Shown one piece after another: positions 1 through 10,725 of a DNA stretch of 64,000 nucleotides. Every line of letters starts with the position of its first letter. Position 1 is the stretch's first letter. Below the pieces are notes generated by a model. The model ran no database searches and was not told the DNA's origin. It saw only the letters and a program-made list of their open reading frames with translations. The stretch spans positions 7,516,732 to 7,580,731 of the forward strand of contig NW_022098043.1 in NCBI RefSeq assembly GCF_002288925.2. The letters run 5' to 3'. The stretch comes from Delphinapterus leucas (taxonomy: Eukaryota; Chordata; Mammalia; Artiodactyla; Monodontidae). A program made the position numbers and the translations under genes.

Positions 1-163
1 CCTCTTGTTGTGGAGCACGGGCTGTAGGCGTGCAGGCTCAGTAGTTGTGGCTCATGGGCTTGGTTGCTCCGCTGCATGTGGGATCTTCCCGGACCAGGGC
101 TGGAACCCGCGTCCCCTGCGTTGGCAGGCGGATTCTTAACCACTGTGCCACCAGGGAAGCCCC
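1..163 (-). mobile_element. CHR-type tRNA-derived SINE, cut by window start
   Basis: The right end reads as the inverted tRNA-related head (CCACCAGGGAAGCCC at the right edge, GTCCCCTGCGTTGGCAG before it). The far 3' part of the element lies outside the window. It is the long CHR subtype, with repeats of the 'cagtagttgtggctc' kind in its body. Confidence 0.9.
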
Positions 164-1080
164 TTGAGGTACCTTTTTTAAAGCATTTGTATATGTGGAG
201 CTCATTTATATCCTGGTTATTAAAAATTCTGGGTCTGTTTTGCTGCCTTAGTATCTGCTGAGTAATGACATTTATGAAAGTTAGGTTTCCTTGCTGTTAG
301 TATTTAACGTGGATTTGCTCATTAAATGTTAAATCACATACCTAATTAAAATGATATTTAATATACATTCACTGATTTTTCTCCTTCAGAAGGAGGATTA
401 ACTTTAAAGATACAAAGCGTGTTCTGTTGTTAAATGTCAGTTATAAATGGCTTTTGAGATTCGCAGATAAGAAAATAGTAGAAACAGTAATCAAGTCCTT
501 TAACATTAGAGAACTTTGAAAATGTGTTTATTTAAACTCTGGGGTATTCCCTGTAGGGCCATTTTATAAAGTATTATTATTTTTATTATTTAAAAATAAC
601 AACTGATGGGGACCAATTTAAAATAAAGTGAGTCATAGGAAATTGGACTGTCATAAGTAAATTGTGTGGTAAATGGAGTTGAATTATTTTAAGGAAAAAG
701 AAACAGAACATTATTATTTCAAGATACGAATTTATTATTGCCATGAAGTTGGTGGTATGAATAGAGAGGTCATTTTTTCCTGTATGTTTTTGATAGACAT
801 GGAAGCATTTAACTTCACTTCATATAGTTTCTTTTTTTATCTTTTAAAAGCACATTCTGGCTGTCAGGGGAATCTTGTAGGCAAGAGACTGTGAAGGATT
901 AGAATCTTTGTCTATTGTGTCATTCTGTGGTTGCTTAATTGCCGTATAGAGTACAGAATGTTCAATAGAAGGGTGTTTAGTTTCTTTAGCTGTTACAAAT
1001 ACCAAAGAACCTTTGATTGTGTTATTAATTTTTAGGTTTGTTAAGTCAGCAGTATATTTTTAGTCTTTATTTGTTCGATA
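164..1080. other. unique AT-rich intronic DNA
   Basis: No gene, splice-flanked exon or recognisable repeat is visible. Short open frames here (for example 673-894 on +) have no family resemblance and AT-driven composition, so I treat them as chance. Confidence 0.5.
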
Positions 1081-1577
1081 TGTTGCAGGAAGGGGGACTC
1101 CTTCCAGGGCCCAAGAGTGGGCTCTTGTCTAACACTCAGAAATGAATTGTCCGAGGAGACACGCGTGGTGACAAAAAGCAAGAGAATTTATTGGGAAGGG
1201 ACGCCCAGGCAGAGAGCAGCAGGGTAAGGGAACCCAGGAGAATTGGTCTGCCACATGGCTCTCAGTCTCGGGTTTTATGGTGATGGGGTTAGTTTCCGGG
1301 TTCTCTCTGGCCAGTCATTCTGACTCAGGCTCTTTCCTGGTGGCGTGTGCATCGCTCAGCCAAGATGGATTACAGTGAGAAGGATTCTGGGAGGTTGTTA
1401 GGACATGTGGACTGGCGTCTCCTCTCTTCTTTTGACCTTTCCTCAATTCCTCTGGTTGGTGGTAGCTTGTTAGGTCTGTGTTCCTTACCCAGACCTCCTG
1501 TTGTAAGATAACTCATGCAAATGGTTACTATAGGGTCTGGCCAGGGCCGGCGGTTTCTGTCAGTGGTTCCCCTAACA
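1081..1577 (-). mobile_element. solo ERV LTR (class I-like), family member 1
   Basis: The block starts TGTTGCAGGAAGG and ends CCTAACA, so it has TG...CA ends. An inverted AATAAA (TTTATTGGGAAGG, near 1190) places the 3' side on the left, so the LTR is on the - strand. A close relative sits at 42976-43456. No internal retroviral sequence adjoins it, so it is a solo LTR left by recombination. Flanks gata/aata may be the remains of a 4-bp target duplication. The class assignment is inferred. Confidence 0.75.
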
Positions 1578-1601
1578 AATAAGCATTCGCTTAGTAACCT
1601 T

Positions 1602-1717
1602 CTTTTTTGGCCGCGCCTCACGTCATGTGGGATTGTAATTCCCCTACCAGGAATCGAACCTGTGCCCCCTGCATTGGAAGCACAGAATCCCAACCACTGG
1701 ACTGCCAGGGAAGTCCC
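1602..1717 (-). mobile_element. short CHR-family SINE
   Basis: Only the tRNA-related head is present (GGGATTGTAATTCCC...CCAGGGAAGTCCC), with a T-rich left end. The target-site duplication GCTTAGTA lies at 1589-1596 and again at 1719-1726, which proves retrotransposition just beside the solo LTR. Confidence 0.88.
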
Positions 1718-1799
1718 TGCTTAGTACCGTTTTTAAAACATTCAGAAAAATTAATTAAGAGCGTGTGTCAAATATTTATTTCAAACTTTTAAAGGCCAA

Positions 1800-2350
1800 T
1801 TAAGAGAGGTGTCTCTTGGTGAAGACATTTATAGAAAAAAGGAAAGAGATGTAATAGTGAAATGTATGACTAAAGATTATTAGACCCATGATAGTGAGCT
1901 GGGTTGGGTTGGAAGCTTTCTGGGAGAGGTCTTCATCTCATTAATATCTTTCTGAATATTAGTCATGCATTTTATCAGGAGTGCTAATTGTTTTCAGAAG
2001 AAGCTGATAAATTACATCACACAAAAAAGTTTGACCCAGACCAGGTTTGGGGTGTATTTCTTTCTTTGTGTTTATTATGTGTTGGGCTAAGTTCTATGGG
2101 AGAAAAAGTAGTAGGAGAGAGAGGTTTCACTTAGGTTTTTTTTTTTTTTTTTCACTTAGTTTGTATGCTTACAGTTTGGCTGGAAAGACAAAATGTACTC
2201 ACAGAAAATGAACTGTTAAAAGAATTGGAGGAAAGGAATTGTTTAACATTTCAGTGGAAGTGAAGAAAGCCAAAACCAAACAGTAACATTAAACAAAAGC
2301 AAACTCCTCAAACTTTGACGACGCAGAGACTATCAGTGCACCAAGGTCTT
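1800..2350. other. unique intronic DNA
   Basis: I see no coding exon or confident repeat. A run of about 16 T lies near 2137-2152. Confidence 0.45.
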
Positions 2351-2364
2351 TGTGCTTTTCTCTT

Positions 2365-2683
2365 TATTTTAAAAAATTAATTACTTAATTTTTTCTGCAT
2401 GGGGCCTTCATTGCTGCGCGCGGGCTTTCTCTACTTACGGTGAGCAGGGCCTACTCTTCATTGTGGTGCAGGCTTCTCATTGTGGTGGCTTCTCATTGTT
2501 GCAGAGCACAGGCTCTAGGTGTGCAGACTTCAGTAGTTGTGGCTTGTGGGCTCTAGAGCGCAGGCTCAGTAGTTGTGGCACACAGGCTTAGTTGCATGTG
2601 GGATCTTCCCGGACCAGGGCTCGAACCTGTGTCCCCTGCATTGGCAGGCGGATTCTTAACCACTACGCCACCACGGAATTCCC
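2365..2683 (-). mobile_element. long CHR-type SINE
   Basis: Inverted SINE with an A-rich tail appearing as T/A-rich sequence at the left and the head (CCACGGAATTCCC) at the right. A target duplication of the TGTGCTTTTCTCTT type flanks it at 2351-2364 and from 2684. Confidence 0.9.
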
Positions 2684-2707
2684 TGTGCTTTCCTCTTAAG
2701 GGATTTT

Positions 2708-3060
2708 TTTTCAAACCCTAACCTGTTCATTCATCATTTTTTTGAGTATCTGCCTGTGGGGCATTGTGCACAGAGCAAGGGATACAATGCTCCTTGTCCT
2801 GAAGATGCGTACAACCTAGTGGGAAAGTTGAAAGTGATCGATAGTTTAAGTGCAAGTGTGATAAATGCTGATTCGAGTTAGGCAGAGAATGTCTTGCCAT
2901 TCTTGCAAGTGTGGAGCAGCAATGTGAAACCCAGCCACAGAGACAGGGTGTTGAGAAATATATCTCAGGAGAGGTGAAATTTGGGTTGAGTTTCTAAGGA
3001 TAAGGAAAAAGGTATGTAAGTGAAGAAGTGGTGTACACTTGTGTAGTTGGAGAGATGCTG
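2708..3060. repeat. ancient L2-like LINE fragment
   Basis: The text runs from 'ttcattcatc...tttgagtatctgcctgtggggcattgtgc' through 'gggatacaatgctccttgtcctgaag' to 'gtgataaatgctg'. That is the worn pattern of a mammalian L2 copy (attcattcaacaaatatttattgag... and so on). Divergence is high, so the limits are soft. Confidence 0.5.
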
Positions 3061-3801
3061 GAGAACTACAAAGAAAAAAAAGTATTGGAATGTTGGCTAT
3101 TGAGTTTTGAAGCCCATCTAAGATTATTAGAAAGAGTTAATTACAAGATAGTAAGATTGCAGCTTTAGGCTGGAATGCTGTAGTAGCTAGAAGTCATAGC
3201 TAACTACACGACAGCAATCGTAGATGCAGAAAAGTGTGCAGATTGTTTAAGGGCTTAATGACACTCCATTAATCTTGAGTATACTTTGGCGTAAAACTTG
3301 ATGTTCATAATGATGAATTTGTGTGACCAAGAAAAAATTTAGCCTACGTTCAGTGTGCTAAAGATTTCCATCCAAAATAGTTACAAGAGAAAAATACTGC
3401 TTTTTTAAAGAGATTCATTCCTAGCTGTCCGGAAAATCTGGCACTGTAGAATGAATGACCTACTCTTCAGGGATTCTAAGAAGTTGAGGTTGTATCATAA
3501 CCTAGTATAAAATGTTCATTAAGTGTGTTTGGAATGGAGGGTAAAGGAAAGAACAGAATGGGTTGGTTAAGTCAAGAAAGCGATTTTTACTTGCACTGGG
3601 AAGAAAGCACATTTTAGGGATGAAGATATTTATAAACGCTAGTGTTTCTTTGTACTATCATGCTCAGCAGTAATATAGCATAGACATATATATGTCCAAT
3701 AGTCTGCCTTCTAATTTCTGCTGTAACTCGGTGGACTAAATACACAAACCGGGTGTAACATACAGGTGCTGAGAATGTTGGTGAAAACTTGCCAGTGTTG
3801 T
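3061..3801. other. unique intronic DNA
   Basis: No exon, RNA gene or clear repeat was seen. Confidence 0.45.
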
Positions 3802-3809
3802 ATTTAGGT

Positions 3810-3972
3810 CAGCGGTTCTTAAACTTCAGTTACCTCAGCATCACCTTATGGGGCCCAGATTGGAGTTACCAAATCAGTAGGTCTGGAGTGAGGCCTACAA
3901 ATGTGAATTTTCAGCAAGTTGCCAGGTGATGCTGAGGCCCCTGGTCCAGGGACCACACTTTGAGAACCACTG
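3810..3972 (+). mobile_element. MER5A (hAT-Charlie non-autonomous transposon)
   Basis: It begins CAGCGGTTCTTAAACTTC and ends TTTGAGAACCACTG, the inverted termini of MER5A, with 'cagcatcacc' and 'ggtgatgctgaggcc' inside. The 8-bp target duplications atttaggt (3802-3809) and ctttaggt (3973-3980) differ at one base, as expected for hAT insertion. At 163 bp it is close to the usual length. Confidence 0.92.
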
Positions 3973-3980
3973 CTTTAGGT

Positions 3981-4139
3981 TTAGTGCAATTCCTGCTTGT
4001 TCCCCTCTCCCATTTGTACAATGAAAATCGAGGTAGGAATCATTTGAACCCAGAACTGTTTGGTTTACACTTACAAGCCTAATACTAAGATTTTAGTTTA
4101 AATAAGTTGAAATATTTTTAAACAGTGAAATACTACAAT
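3981..4139. other. unique intronic DNA
   Basis: Nothing recognisable between MER5A and the MIR fragment. Confidence 0.4.
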
Positions 4140-4315
4140 AGCTACCGTTTTGGGAACACTTTTTATATAATAGGCATTATGGTGCATTTTGTCTCATTTA
4201 GTGTGTTCAGTGAATCTTGAGGGTAGTCCTTTTATAGAGGAAGAAAGTGAATTTAGGTAATTTGCTTGTATAGCTTCTGTGTGGTGGAGCCAGAATTTAA
4301 ACCCAGGTCTTGGTA
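4140..4315 (-). repeat. MIR SINE relic
   Basis: Inverted MIR signature: 'gaggaagaaagtgaatttaggtaatttgcttgtat...gtggagccagaatttaaacccaggtct' matches the conserved 'gatgaggaaactgaggc...agccgggattcgaacccaggtct' core with many changes. Confidence 0.65.
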
Positions 4316-4954
4316 TGAAAAACCCATGCTCTTTTATTAATGCTGTTGGGCCTACTTGTAAGATAACTTGAATCAGTTTACCCTCTGCTTGTGTTCTTTG
4401 TTTCAAGCTTTTTCTCCAGAAAGTGATGATCTTTGACTCATCCTCAGTATGGAAACATATATCACGTTTCATGTGACTTGGTCTGTGCCAGAGCAGCTTA
4501 ATATTGGGACTTTGATAATGTAACTGAATTTATGTTTGTTTATAGTTGAATACCAAGTTCTAATATCTTGGACTTAAAAGCAGAATTCACTTACCTTGGG
4601 CAGTTAGATAAATGGTTCATTATCAATAAATGAAGATCAGGAGAAAGAAATAAAGAGCATAAGTTGTACAGTGGGAAATGGCTGCTACTATTGCAGTTGT
4701 AAAATCTACACCAGCAATGTCCCTACTCACATACAGCCATGTCCATGGTGGAAAGTTAAGAGCTTTGATAATGGGGTTTTTGAACATATAAAAGCCATCA
4801 CTCCTCAGGTCAGTTTTCAGTGGTTCCTCTTCTGAGAACAAGGACAGCAAATGGCCTACAAAGTATATATTTCTTGAAAAAGTAAGGAGTTAATTTCTCA
4901 TGCTTATGTAGAGTGTTATGTTTTGCCTGTAAAGGTAGTTTAATAAATGATTGG
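4316..4954. other. unique intronic DNA
   Basis: No exon or repeat recognised. Minus-strand open frames at 4194-4472 and 4623-4850 lack homology clues and splice context. Confidence 0.4.
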
Positions 4955-4955
4955 A

Positions 4956-5111
4956 ATAGGGAGGATGGGAGGGAGATGCAGGAGGGAGATGCAAGAGGGA
5001 GGGGATATGGGGATATATGTAAACATATAGTTGATTCACTTTGTTATACAGCAGAAACTAACACAACATTGTAAAGCAATTATACTCCAATAAAGATGTT
5101 AAAGAAAAAAA
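4956..5111 (+). mobile_element. 5'-truncated L1, 3' UTR end only
   Basis: The run 'gcagaaactaacacaacattgtaaagcaattatactccaataaagatgtt' plus an A tail is the extreme 3' end of cetartiodactyl L1. The duplication atgattgga/agattgga flanks it. A small GGGAGGGAGATGCA repeat sits inside near 4970-5000. Confidence 0.85.
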
Positions 5112-5480
5112 AAGATTGGACTTAACAGAATTCCTTATCACTCTGTTCCTTTTCCCAAGACCGTCATCTCTAATTGGCTAACGTTTTATTACTGAATCAG
5201 GAAAGGACCTTGGAATCTTAAGACAGTTTTCTGGGCTACTATTAGCAATGAAAGAAATAAAAATCTATTTACTATCTTGGCCCTATCCCTTTATACCACT
5301 GGAAGGCAGCTCTGGCCACTGGAGTTACTCCTGGTGTTTATGAGTTGATATTCTAAATCAGTTTTGTTTTTTTTAAATTTAACTTAATTTATTTTTTATA
5401 CAGCAGGTTCTTATTAATTATCTGTTTTATACATATTAGTGTATATATGTCAACCCCAGTCTCTCAATTCATCACCCCCA

Positions 5481-5481
<1 letters not shown>

Positions 5482-5513
<32 letters not shown>
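5482..5513. repeat. (CA)n microsatellite
   Basis: Uninterrupted CA run inside the L1 3' UTR; it probably grew after insertion. Confidence 0.95.
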
Positions 5514-5515
<2 letters not shown>

Positions 5516-7369
5516 CCCTCCTTGGTGTCTATACGTTTGTTCTCTACATCTGTGTCTTTATTTCTGCCTTGCAAACCGATTCATCTGTACCGTTTTTCTA
5601 GATTCCACATATATGCGTTAATATACAATATTTGTTTTTCTCTTTCTGACTTCACTCTGTATGACAGTCTCTAGGTCCATCCATGTCTCTACAAATGACC
5701 CAATTTCTTTCCTTTTTATGGCTGAGTGATATTCCATTATATATATATGTACAACATCTTCTTTATCCATTCGTCTGTCTGTGGGCATTTAGGTTGCTTC
5801 CATGACCTGGCTATTGTAAATAATGCTGCAATGAACATTGGGGTGCATGTGTCTTTCTGAATTATGGTTTTCTCTGGGCATATACCCAGTAGTGGGATTG
5901 TTGGGTCATATGGTAATTCTATTTTTAGTTTTTTAAGGAACCTCCATACTGTTCTCCATAGTGGCTGTATCAATTTACATTCCCACCAACAGTGTAAGAG
6001 GGCTCCCTTTTCTCTACACCCTCTCCAGCATTTGTTGTTTGTAGATTTTCTGATGATGCCCATTCTAACCGGCGTGAGGTGATACCTCATTGTACTTTTG
6101 ATTTGCATTTCTCTAATAATTGGTGATGTTGAGCAGCTTTTCATGTGCCTCTTGGCCATCTGTATGTCTTCTTTGGAGAGATGTCTATTTAGGTGTTCTG
6201 CCCATTTTTTGATTGGGTTGTTTGTTCTTTTAATATTGAGCTGCATGAGCTGTTTATATATTTTGGAGAGTAATCCTTTGTTTGTGATTCGTTTGCAAAT
6301 ATTTTCTCCCATTCTGGGAGTTGTCTTTTTGTCTTGTTTATAGTTTCCTTTGCTGTTCAAAAGCTTTTACGTTTCATTAGGTCCCATTTGTTTATTTTTG
6401 TTTTTATTTCCATTACTCTAGGAGTTGGGTCAAAAAAGATCTTGCTGTGATTTATGTCAAAGAGTGTTCTGTGTTTTCCTCTAAGAGTTTTATAGTGTCT
6501 GGTCTTATGTTTAGGACTTTAATCCATTTTGAGTTTATTTTTGTGTATGGTGTTAGGTAGTGTTCTAATTTCATTCTTTTACATATAGCTGTCGTGTTTT
6601 CCAAGCACCGCTTATTGAAGAGACTGTCTTTTCTCCATTGTATATCCTTGCCTCCTTTGTCATAGATTAGTTGACCATAGGTGTGTGGGTTTATCTCTGG
6701 GCTTTCTATTCTGTTCCATTGATCTATATTTCTGTTTTTGTGCCAGTACCATATTGTCTTGATTACTGTAGCTTTGTAGTATAGTCTGGAGTCAGGGAAT
6801 CTGATTCCTCCAGCTCCATTTTCTTCCCTCAAGATTGCTTTGGCTATTCAGGGTCTTCTCTGTCTCCATACATGTTTTAAGATTTTTTGTTCTAGTTCTG
6901 TAAGAAATGCCAATGGTAATTTGATAGGGATTGCATTGAATCTGTAGATTGCTTTGGGTAGTATAGTCATTTTCACAATATTGATTCTTCCAATCCACAA
7001 ACATGGTATATCTCTACATCTGTTTGTGTCATCTTTGATTTCTTTCATCAGTGTCTTATAGTTTTCTGAGTACAGGTCTTTTGCCTCCTTAGGTAGGTTT
7101 ATTCCTAGGTATTTTATTCTGTTTGTTGCAGTGGTGAATGGGATTGTTTCCTTAATTTCTCCTTCTGATCTTTAGTTATTAGTGTATAGGAATGCAAGAG
7201 ATTTCCGTGCGTAAATTTTGTATCCTGCAACTTTACCAAATACATTGATTAGCTCTAGTAGTTTTCTGGTGGCATCTTTAGGATTCTCTATGTATAGTAT
7301 CATGTCATCTGCAAACAGTGACAGTTTTACTTCTTCTTTTCCAAGTTGTATTCCTTATTATGATTTTTA

Positions 7370-7573
7370 AAAATTTTTTTGCGGTTTGTGGGCCTCTCAC
7401 TGTTGTGGCCTCTCCCGTTGCGGAGCACAGGCTCCGGATGCGCAGCCTCAGCGGCCATGGCTCACGGGCCCAGCCGCTCCGTGGCATGTGGGATCTTCCC
7501 GGACCGGGGCACGAACCTGTGTCCCCTGCATCGGCAGGCGGACTCTCAACCAGTGCGCCACCAGGGAAGCCCC
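7370..7573 (-). mobile_element. short CHR-type SINE inside L1 RT domain
   Basis: Inverted SINE from TGCGGTTTGTGGGCC to CCACCAGGGAAGCCCC. The flanking copies 'ccttattatgattttt' and 'ccttattttttttt' mark the target duplication. It postdates the L1 that it interrupts. Confidence 0.92.
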
Positions 7574-8034
7574 CTTATTTTTTTTTTCTTCTCTGATTGC
7601 CGTGACTAGGACTTCCAAGACTGTGTTCAATGATAGTGGCGAGAGTGGACATCCGTGTCTTATTCCTAATCTTAGAGGAAATGCTTTCAGTTTGCACCAT
7701 TGAGAATGATGTTTGCGTGGGTTTGTCATATGTGGGCTTTATGATGTTGAGGTATGTTCCTTCTATGCCCACTTTCTGGAGAGTTTCTATCATAAATGGG
7801 TGTTGAATTTTGTCAAAAGCTTTTTCTGCATCTATTGAGATGAGCATATGGTTTTTCTTCTTCAATTTGTTAATATGGTTTATCACATTGATTGATTTAC
7901 ATATATTGAAGAATCCTTGCATCCCTGGGATAAATTCCACCTGATCATGGTGTATGATCCTTTTAATGTGTTGTTGGATTCTGTTTGCTGGTATTTTGTT
8001 GAGGATTTTTGCACCTATATTCATCAGTGATGTT

Positions 8035-8074
8035 GGTCTGTAATTTTCTTTTTTGGTCTGTAATTTTCTTTTTC
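8035..8074. repeat. 20-bp tandem duplication inside L1 ORF2
   Basis: The unit GGTCTGTAATTTTCTTTTTT occurs twice in a row, shifting the ORF2 frame. Confidence 0.85.
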
Positions 8075-8261
8075 TGTAGTGTCTCTGTCTGGTTTTGGTA
8101 TTAGGGTGGTGTTGGCCTCGTAGAATGAGTTTGGGAGTGTTCCTTCCTCTTCAGTTTTTTGGAAGAGTTTGGGAAGGATGGGTGTTAGCTCTTCTCTAAA
8201 TGTTTGATAGAATTCACCTGTAAAGCCATCTGGTTCTGGACTTTTTTTTTTTGGAAGACTT

Positions 8262-8365
8262 TTTTTTTTTTTGAATTTTTGAATTTATTTTTTTATATAG
8301 TAGGTTCTTATTAGTTCTCCATTTTATACATATTAGTGTATATATGTCAATCCCAATCTCCCAGT
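8262..8365 (-). mobile_element. truncated L1 3'-end stub nested in the L1
   Basis: The text 'atagtaggttcttattag...tacatattagtgtatatatgtcaatcccaatctcccag' is the same L1 3' end seen at 5390-5465, here in the middle of ORF2. It is flanked by ttggaagac/ttggaagat duplications and starts with the inverted poly-A (T run). Confidence 0.85.
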
Positions 8366-9811
8366 TGTTGGAAGATTTTTAGTCACAGTTTCAATTTCAT
8401 TACTTGTGATTGGTCTGTTCATATTTTCTATTTCTTCCTGGTTCAGTCTTGGAAGATTATACCTTTCTAAGAATTTGTCCATTTCTTCCAGGTTGTCCAT
8501 TTTATGGGCATAGAGTTGCTTGTAGTAGTCTCTTAGGATGCTTTGTATTTCTGCGGTGTCTGTTGTAACTTCTCCTTTTTCACTTCTAATTTTATTGATT
8601 TGAGTCCTCTCCCTTTTTCCTTGATGAGTCTGGCTAAAGGTTTATCAATTTTGTTAATCTTCTCAGAAAACCAGCTTTTAGTTTTATTGATCCTTGCTAT
8701 CGTTTTCTTTGTTTCTATTTCATTTATTTCTGCTCTGATCTTTATGATTTCTTTCCTTCTACTAACTTTGGGTTTTGTTTGTTCTTTCTCTAGTTCCTTT
8801 AGGTGTAAGGTTAGATGGGTTATTTGAGTTTTTTCTTGTTTCTTGAGGTAGGATTGTATTGCTGTAAACTTCCCTCTTAGAACTGCTTTTGCTGCATTGC
8901 ATAGGTTTTGGGTGGTCACGTTTTTGTTGTCATTTGTCTCTAGGTATTTTTTGATTTCCTCTTTGATTTCTTCAGTGATCTCTTGGTTATTTAGTAACGT
9001 ATTGTTTAGTCTCCATGTGTTTGTGTGTTTTATGTTTTTTTCCCCCGTAATTGATTTCTGATCTCATAGTGTTGTAGTTGGAAAAGGTGCTTGATATCGT
9101 TTGAATTTTCTTAAATTTACCAAGACTTGATTTGTTACCCAAGATGTGATCAATCCTGGAGAATGTTCCGTGCGCACTTGAGAAGAAAGTGTAATCTGTT
9201 TTTGGATGGAATGTCCTATAAATATCAATTAAATCTATCTGGTCTATTGTGCCATTTAAAGCTTCTGTTTATTTATTTATTTTCATTTTGGATGATCTGT
9301 CCATTGGTGTAAGTGAGGTGTTAAAGTCCCCGACTACTATTGTGTTACTGTCGATTTCCTCTTTTATAGCTGTTAGCAGTTGCCTTATGTATTGAGGTGC
9401 TGCTATGTTGGGTGCATAAATATTTACAGTAGTTGTATCTCCTTCTTGGGTTGATTCCTTGATCATTATGTAGTGTCCTTCCTTGTCTCTTTCTTTATTT
9501 TAAAGTCAATTTTATCTGAGATGAGTATTACTACTCCAGCTTTCTTTTGATTTCCATTTGCATGGAATATCTTTTTCCATCCCCTCACTTTCAGTCAGTA
9601 CGTGTCCCTAGGTCTGAAGTGCGTCTCTTGTAGACAGCATATAATATGGGTCTTGTTTTTGTATCCATTCAGCAAGCCTGTGTCTTTTGGTTGGAGCGTT
9701 TAATCCATTCACGTTTAAGGTAATTATCGATATGTATGTTCCTATTACCATTTTCTTAATGTTATGGGTTTGTTTTTGTAGGTCCTTTTCTTCTCTTGTG
9801 TTTCCCGCTTA

Positions 9812-10725
9812 GAGAAGTTCCTTTAGCATTTGTTGTAGAGCTGGTTTGGTGGTGCTGAATTCTCTTAGCTTTTGCTTGTCTGTAAAGCTTTTGATTTCTC
9901 CATGGAATCTGAATGAGATCCTTGCCAGGTAGAGTAATCTTGGTTGTAGGTTCTTCCCTTTCATCACTTTAAATATATCGTGCCACTCCCTTCTGGCTTG
10001 TAGAATTTCTGCTGAGAAATCAGCTGTTAACCTTATGGGAGTTCCCTTGTATGTTTTTTGTCATTTTTTTCCGTTGTTGCTTTTAATAATTTTTCTTTGT
10101 CTTTAATTTTTGCCAATTTGATTACTGTGTGTCTTGGCGTGTTTCTCCTTGGGTTTATCCTGCCTGGGACTCTCTGTGCTCCTTGAACTTGGGTGGCTAT
10201 TTTCTTTCCCATGTTAGGGAAGTTTTCAACTATAATCTCTTCAAATATTTTCTCAGGTCCTTTATCTCTCTCTTCTCCTTCTGGGACCCCTATATTGTGA
10301 ATGTTGTTGCATTTAATGTTGTTCCAGAGGTCTCTTAGGCTGTCTTCATTTCTTTGCGTTCTTTTTTCTTTATTCTGTTCCGTGGCAGTGAATTCCACCA
10401 TTCTGTCTTCCAGGTCACGTATCCGTTCTTCTGCCTCAGTTATTGTGCTATTGATTCCTTCTAGTGCAGTTTTCATTTCAGTTATTATATTGTTCATCTT
10501 GTTTGTTTGTTCTTTAATTCTTCTCGGTGTTTGTTCTTTAATTCTTCTAGGTCTTTGTTAAATATTTCTTGCATCTTCTCGATCTTTGCCTCCATTCTTT
10601 TTCCAAGGTCCTGGATCATCTTCACTATCATTATTCTGAATTCTTCTTCTGGAAGGTTGCCTGTCTCCATTTAGTTGTTTTTCTGGGGTTTTATCTTGTT
10701 CGCTCATCTTACATAGTCCTCTGTC
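9812..10725 (-). pseudogene. L1 ORF1 (RNA-binding chaperone), broken
   Basis: ORF1p is the trimeric RNA-binding protein of the L1 particle. The minus-strand frame 10033-10497 gives 154 residues with an Asn/Glu/Arg-rich coiled-coil stretch (TEAEERIRDLEDRM) followed by the RRM-like core. The C-terminal end (ISFRF...GEIKSFTDKQKLREFSTTKPALQ) is read down to a stop near 9812 in a shifted frame. The N-terminal part near 10700 is also frame-shifted. The usual length is about 300-340 residues. Confidence 0.88.

Larger units (their letters stand above)
5625..9751 (-). pseudogene. L1 ORF2 (endonuclease-reverse transcriptase), broken
   Basis: ORF2 encodes the endonuclease and reverse transcriptase of target-primed retrotransposition. 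The start ATG reads down from 9751 and is followed by TLNVNGLNAP, the endonuclease N-terminus. 9269-9466 carries VNIYAPN and GDFN of the same domain. 7575-8024 carries the RT segment with [11 protein letters not shown]. The FADD catalytic motif lies at about 7301-7320. 5737-6360 carries the C-terminal Cys/His knuckle (C-x3-C, then H-x4-C). A SINE at 7370-7573 splits the RT domain, an L1 stub splits 8262-8365, and several stops and frameshifts interrupt the frame. Intact L1 ORF2 is about 1,275 residues. Confidence 0.92.

Noticed and set aside
1370..1693. Overlapping frames across 1370-1724
   Set aside because: They read through the solo LTR and the adjacent short SINE in both directions.
5482..5513. 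Regular CA repeats and other direct repeats as a possible CRISPR-like array
   Set aside because: Simple dinucleotide runs in a mammalian genome with no unique spacers; CRISPR is not expected or present.
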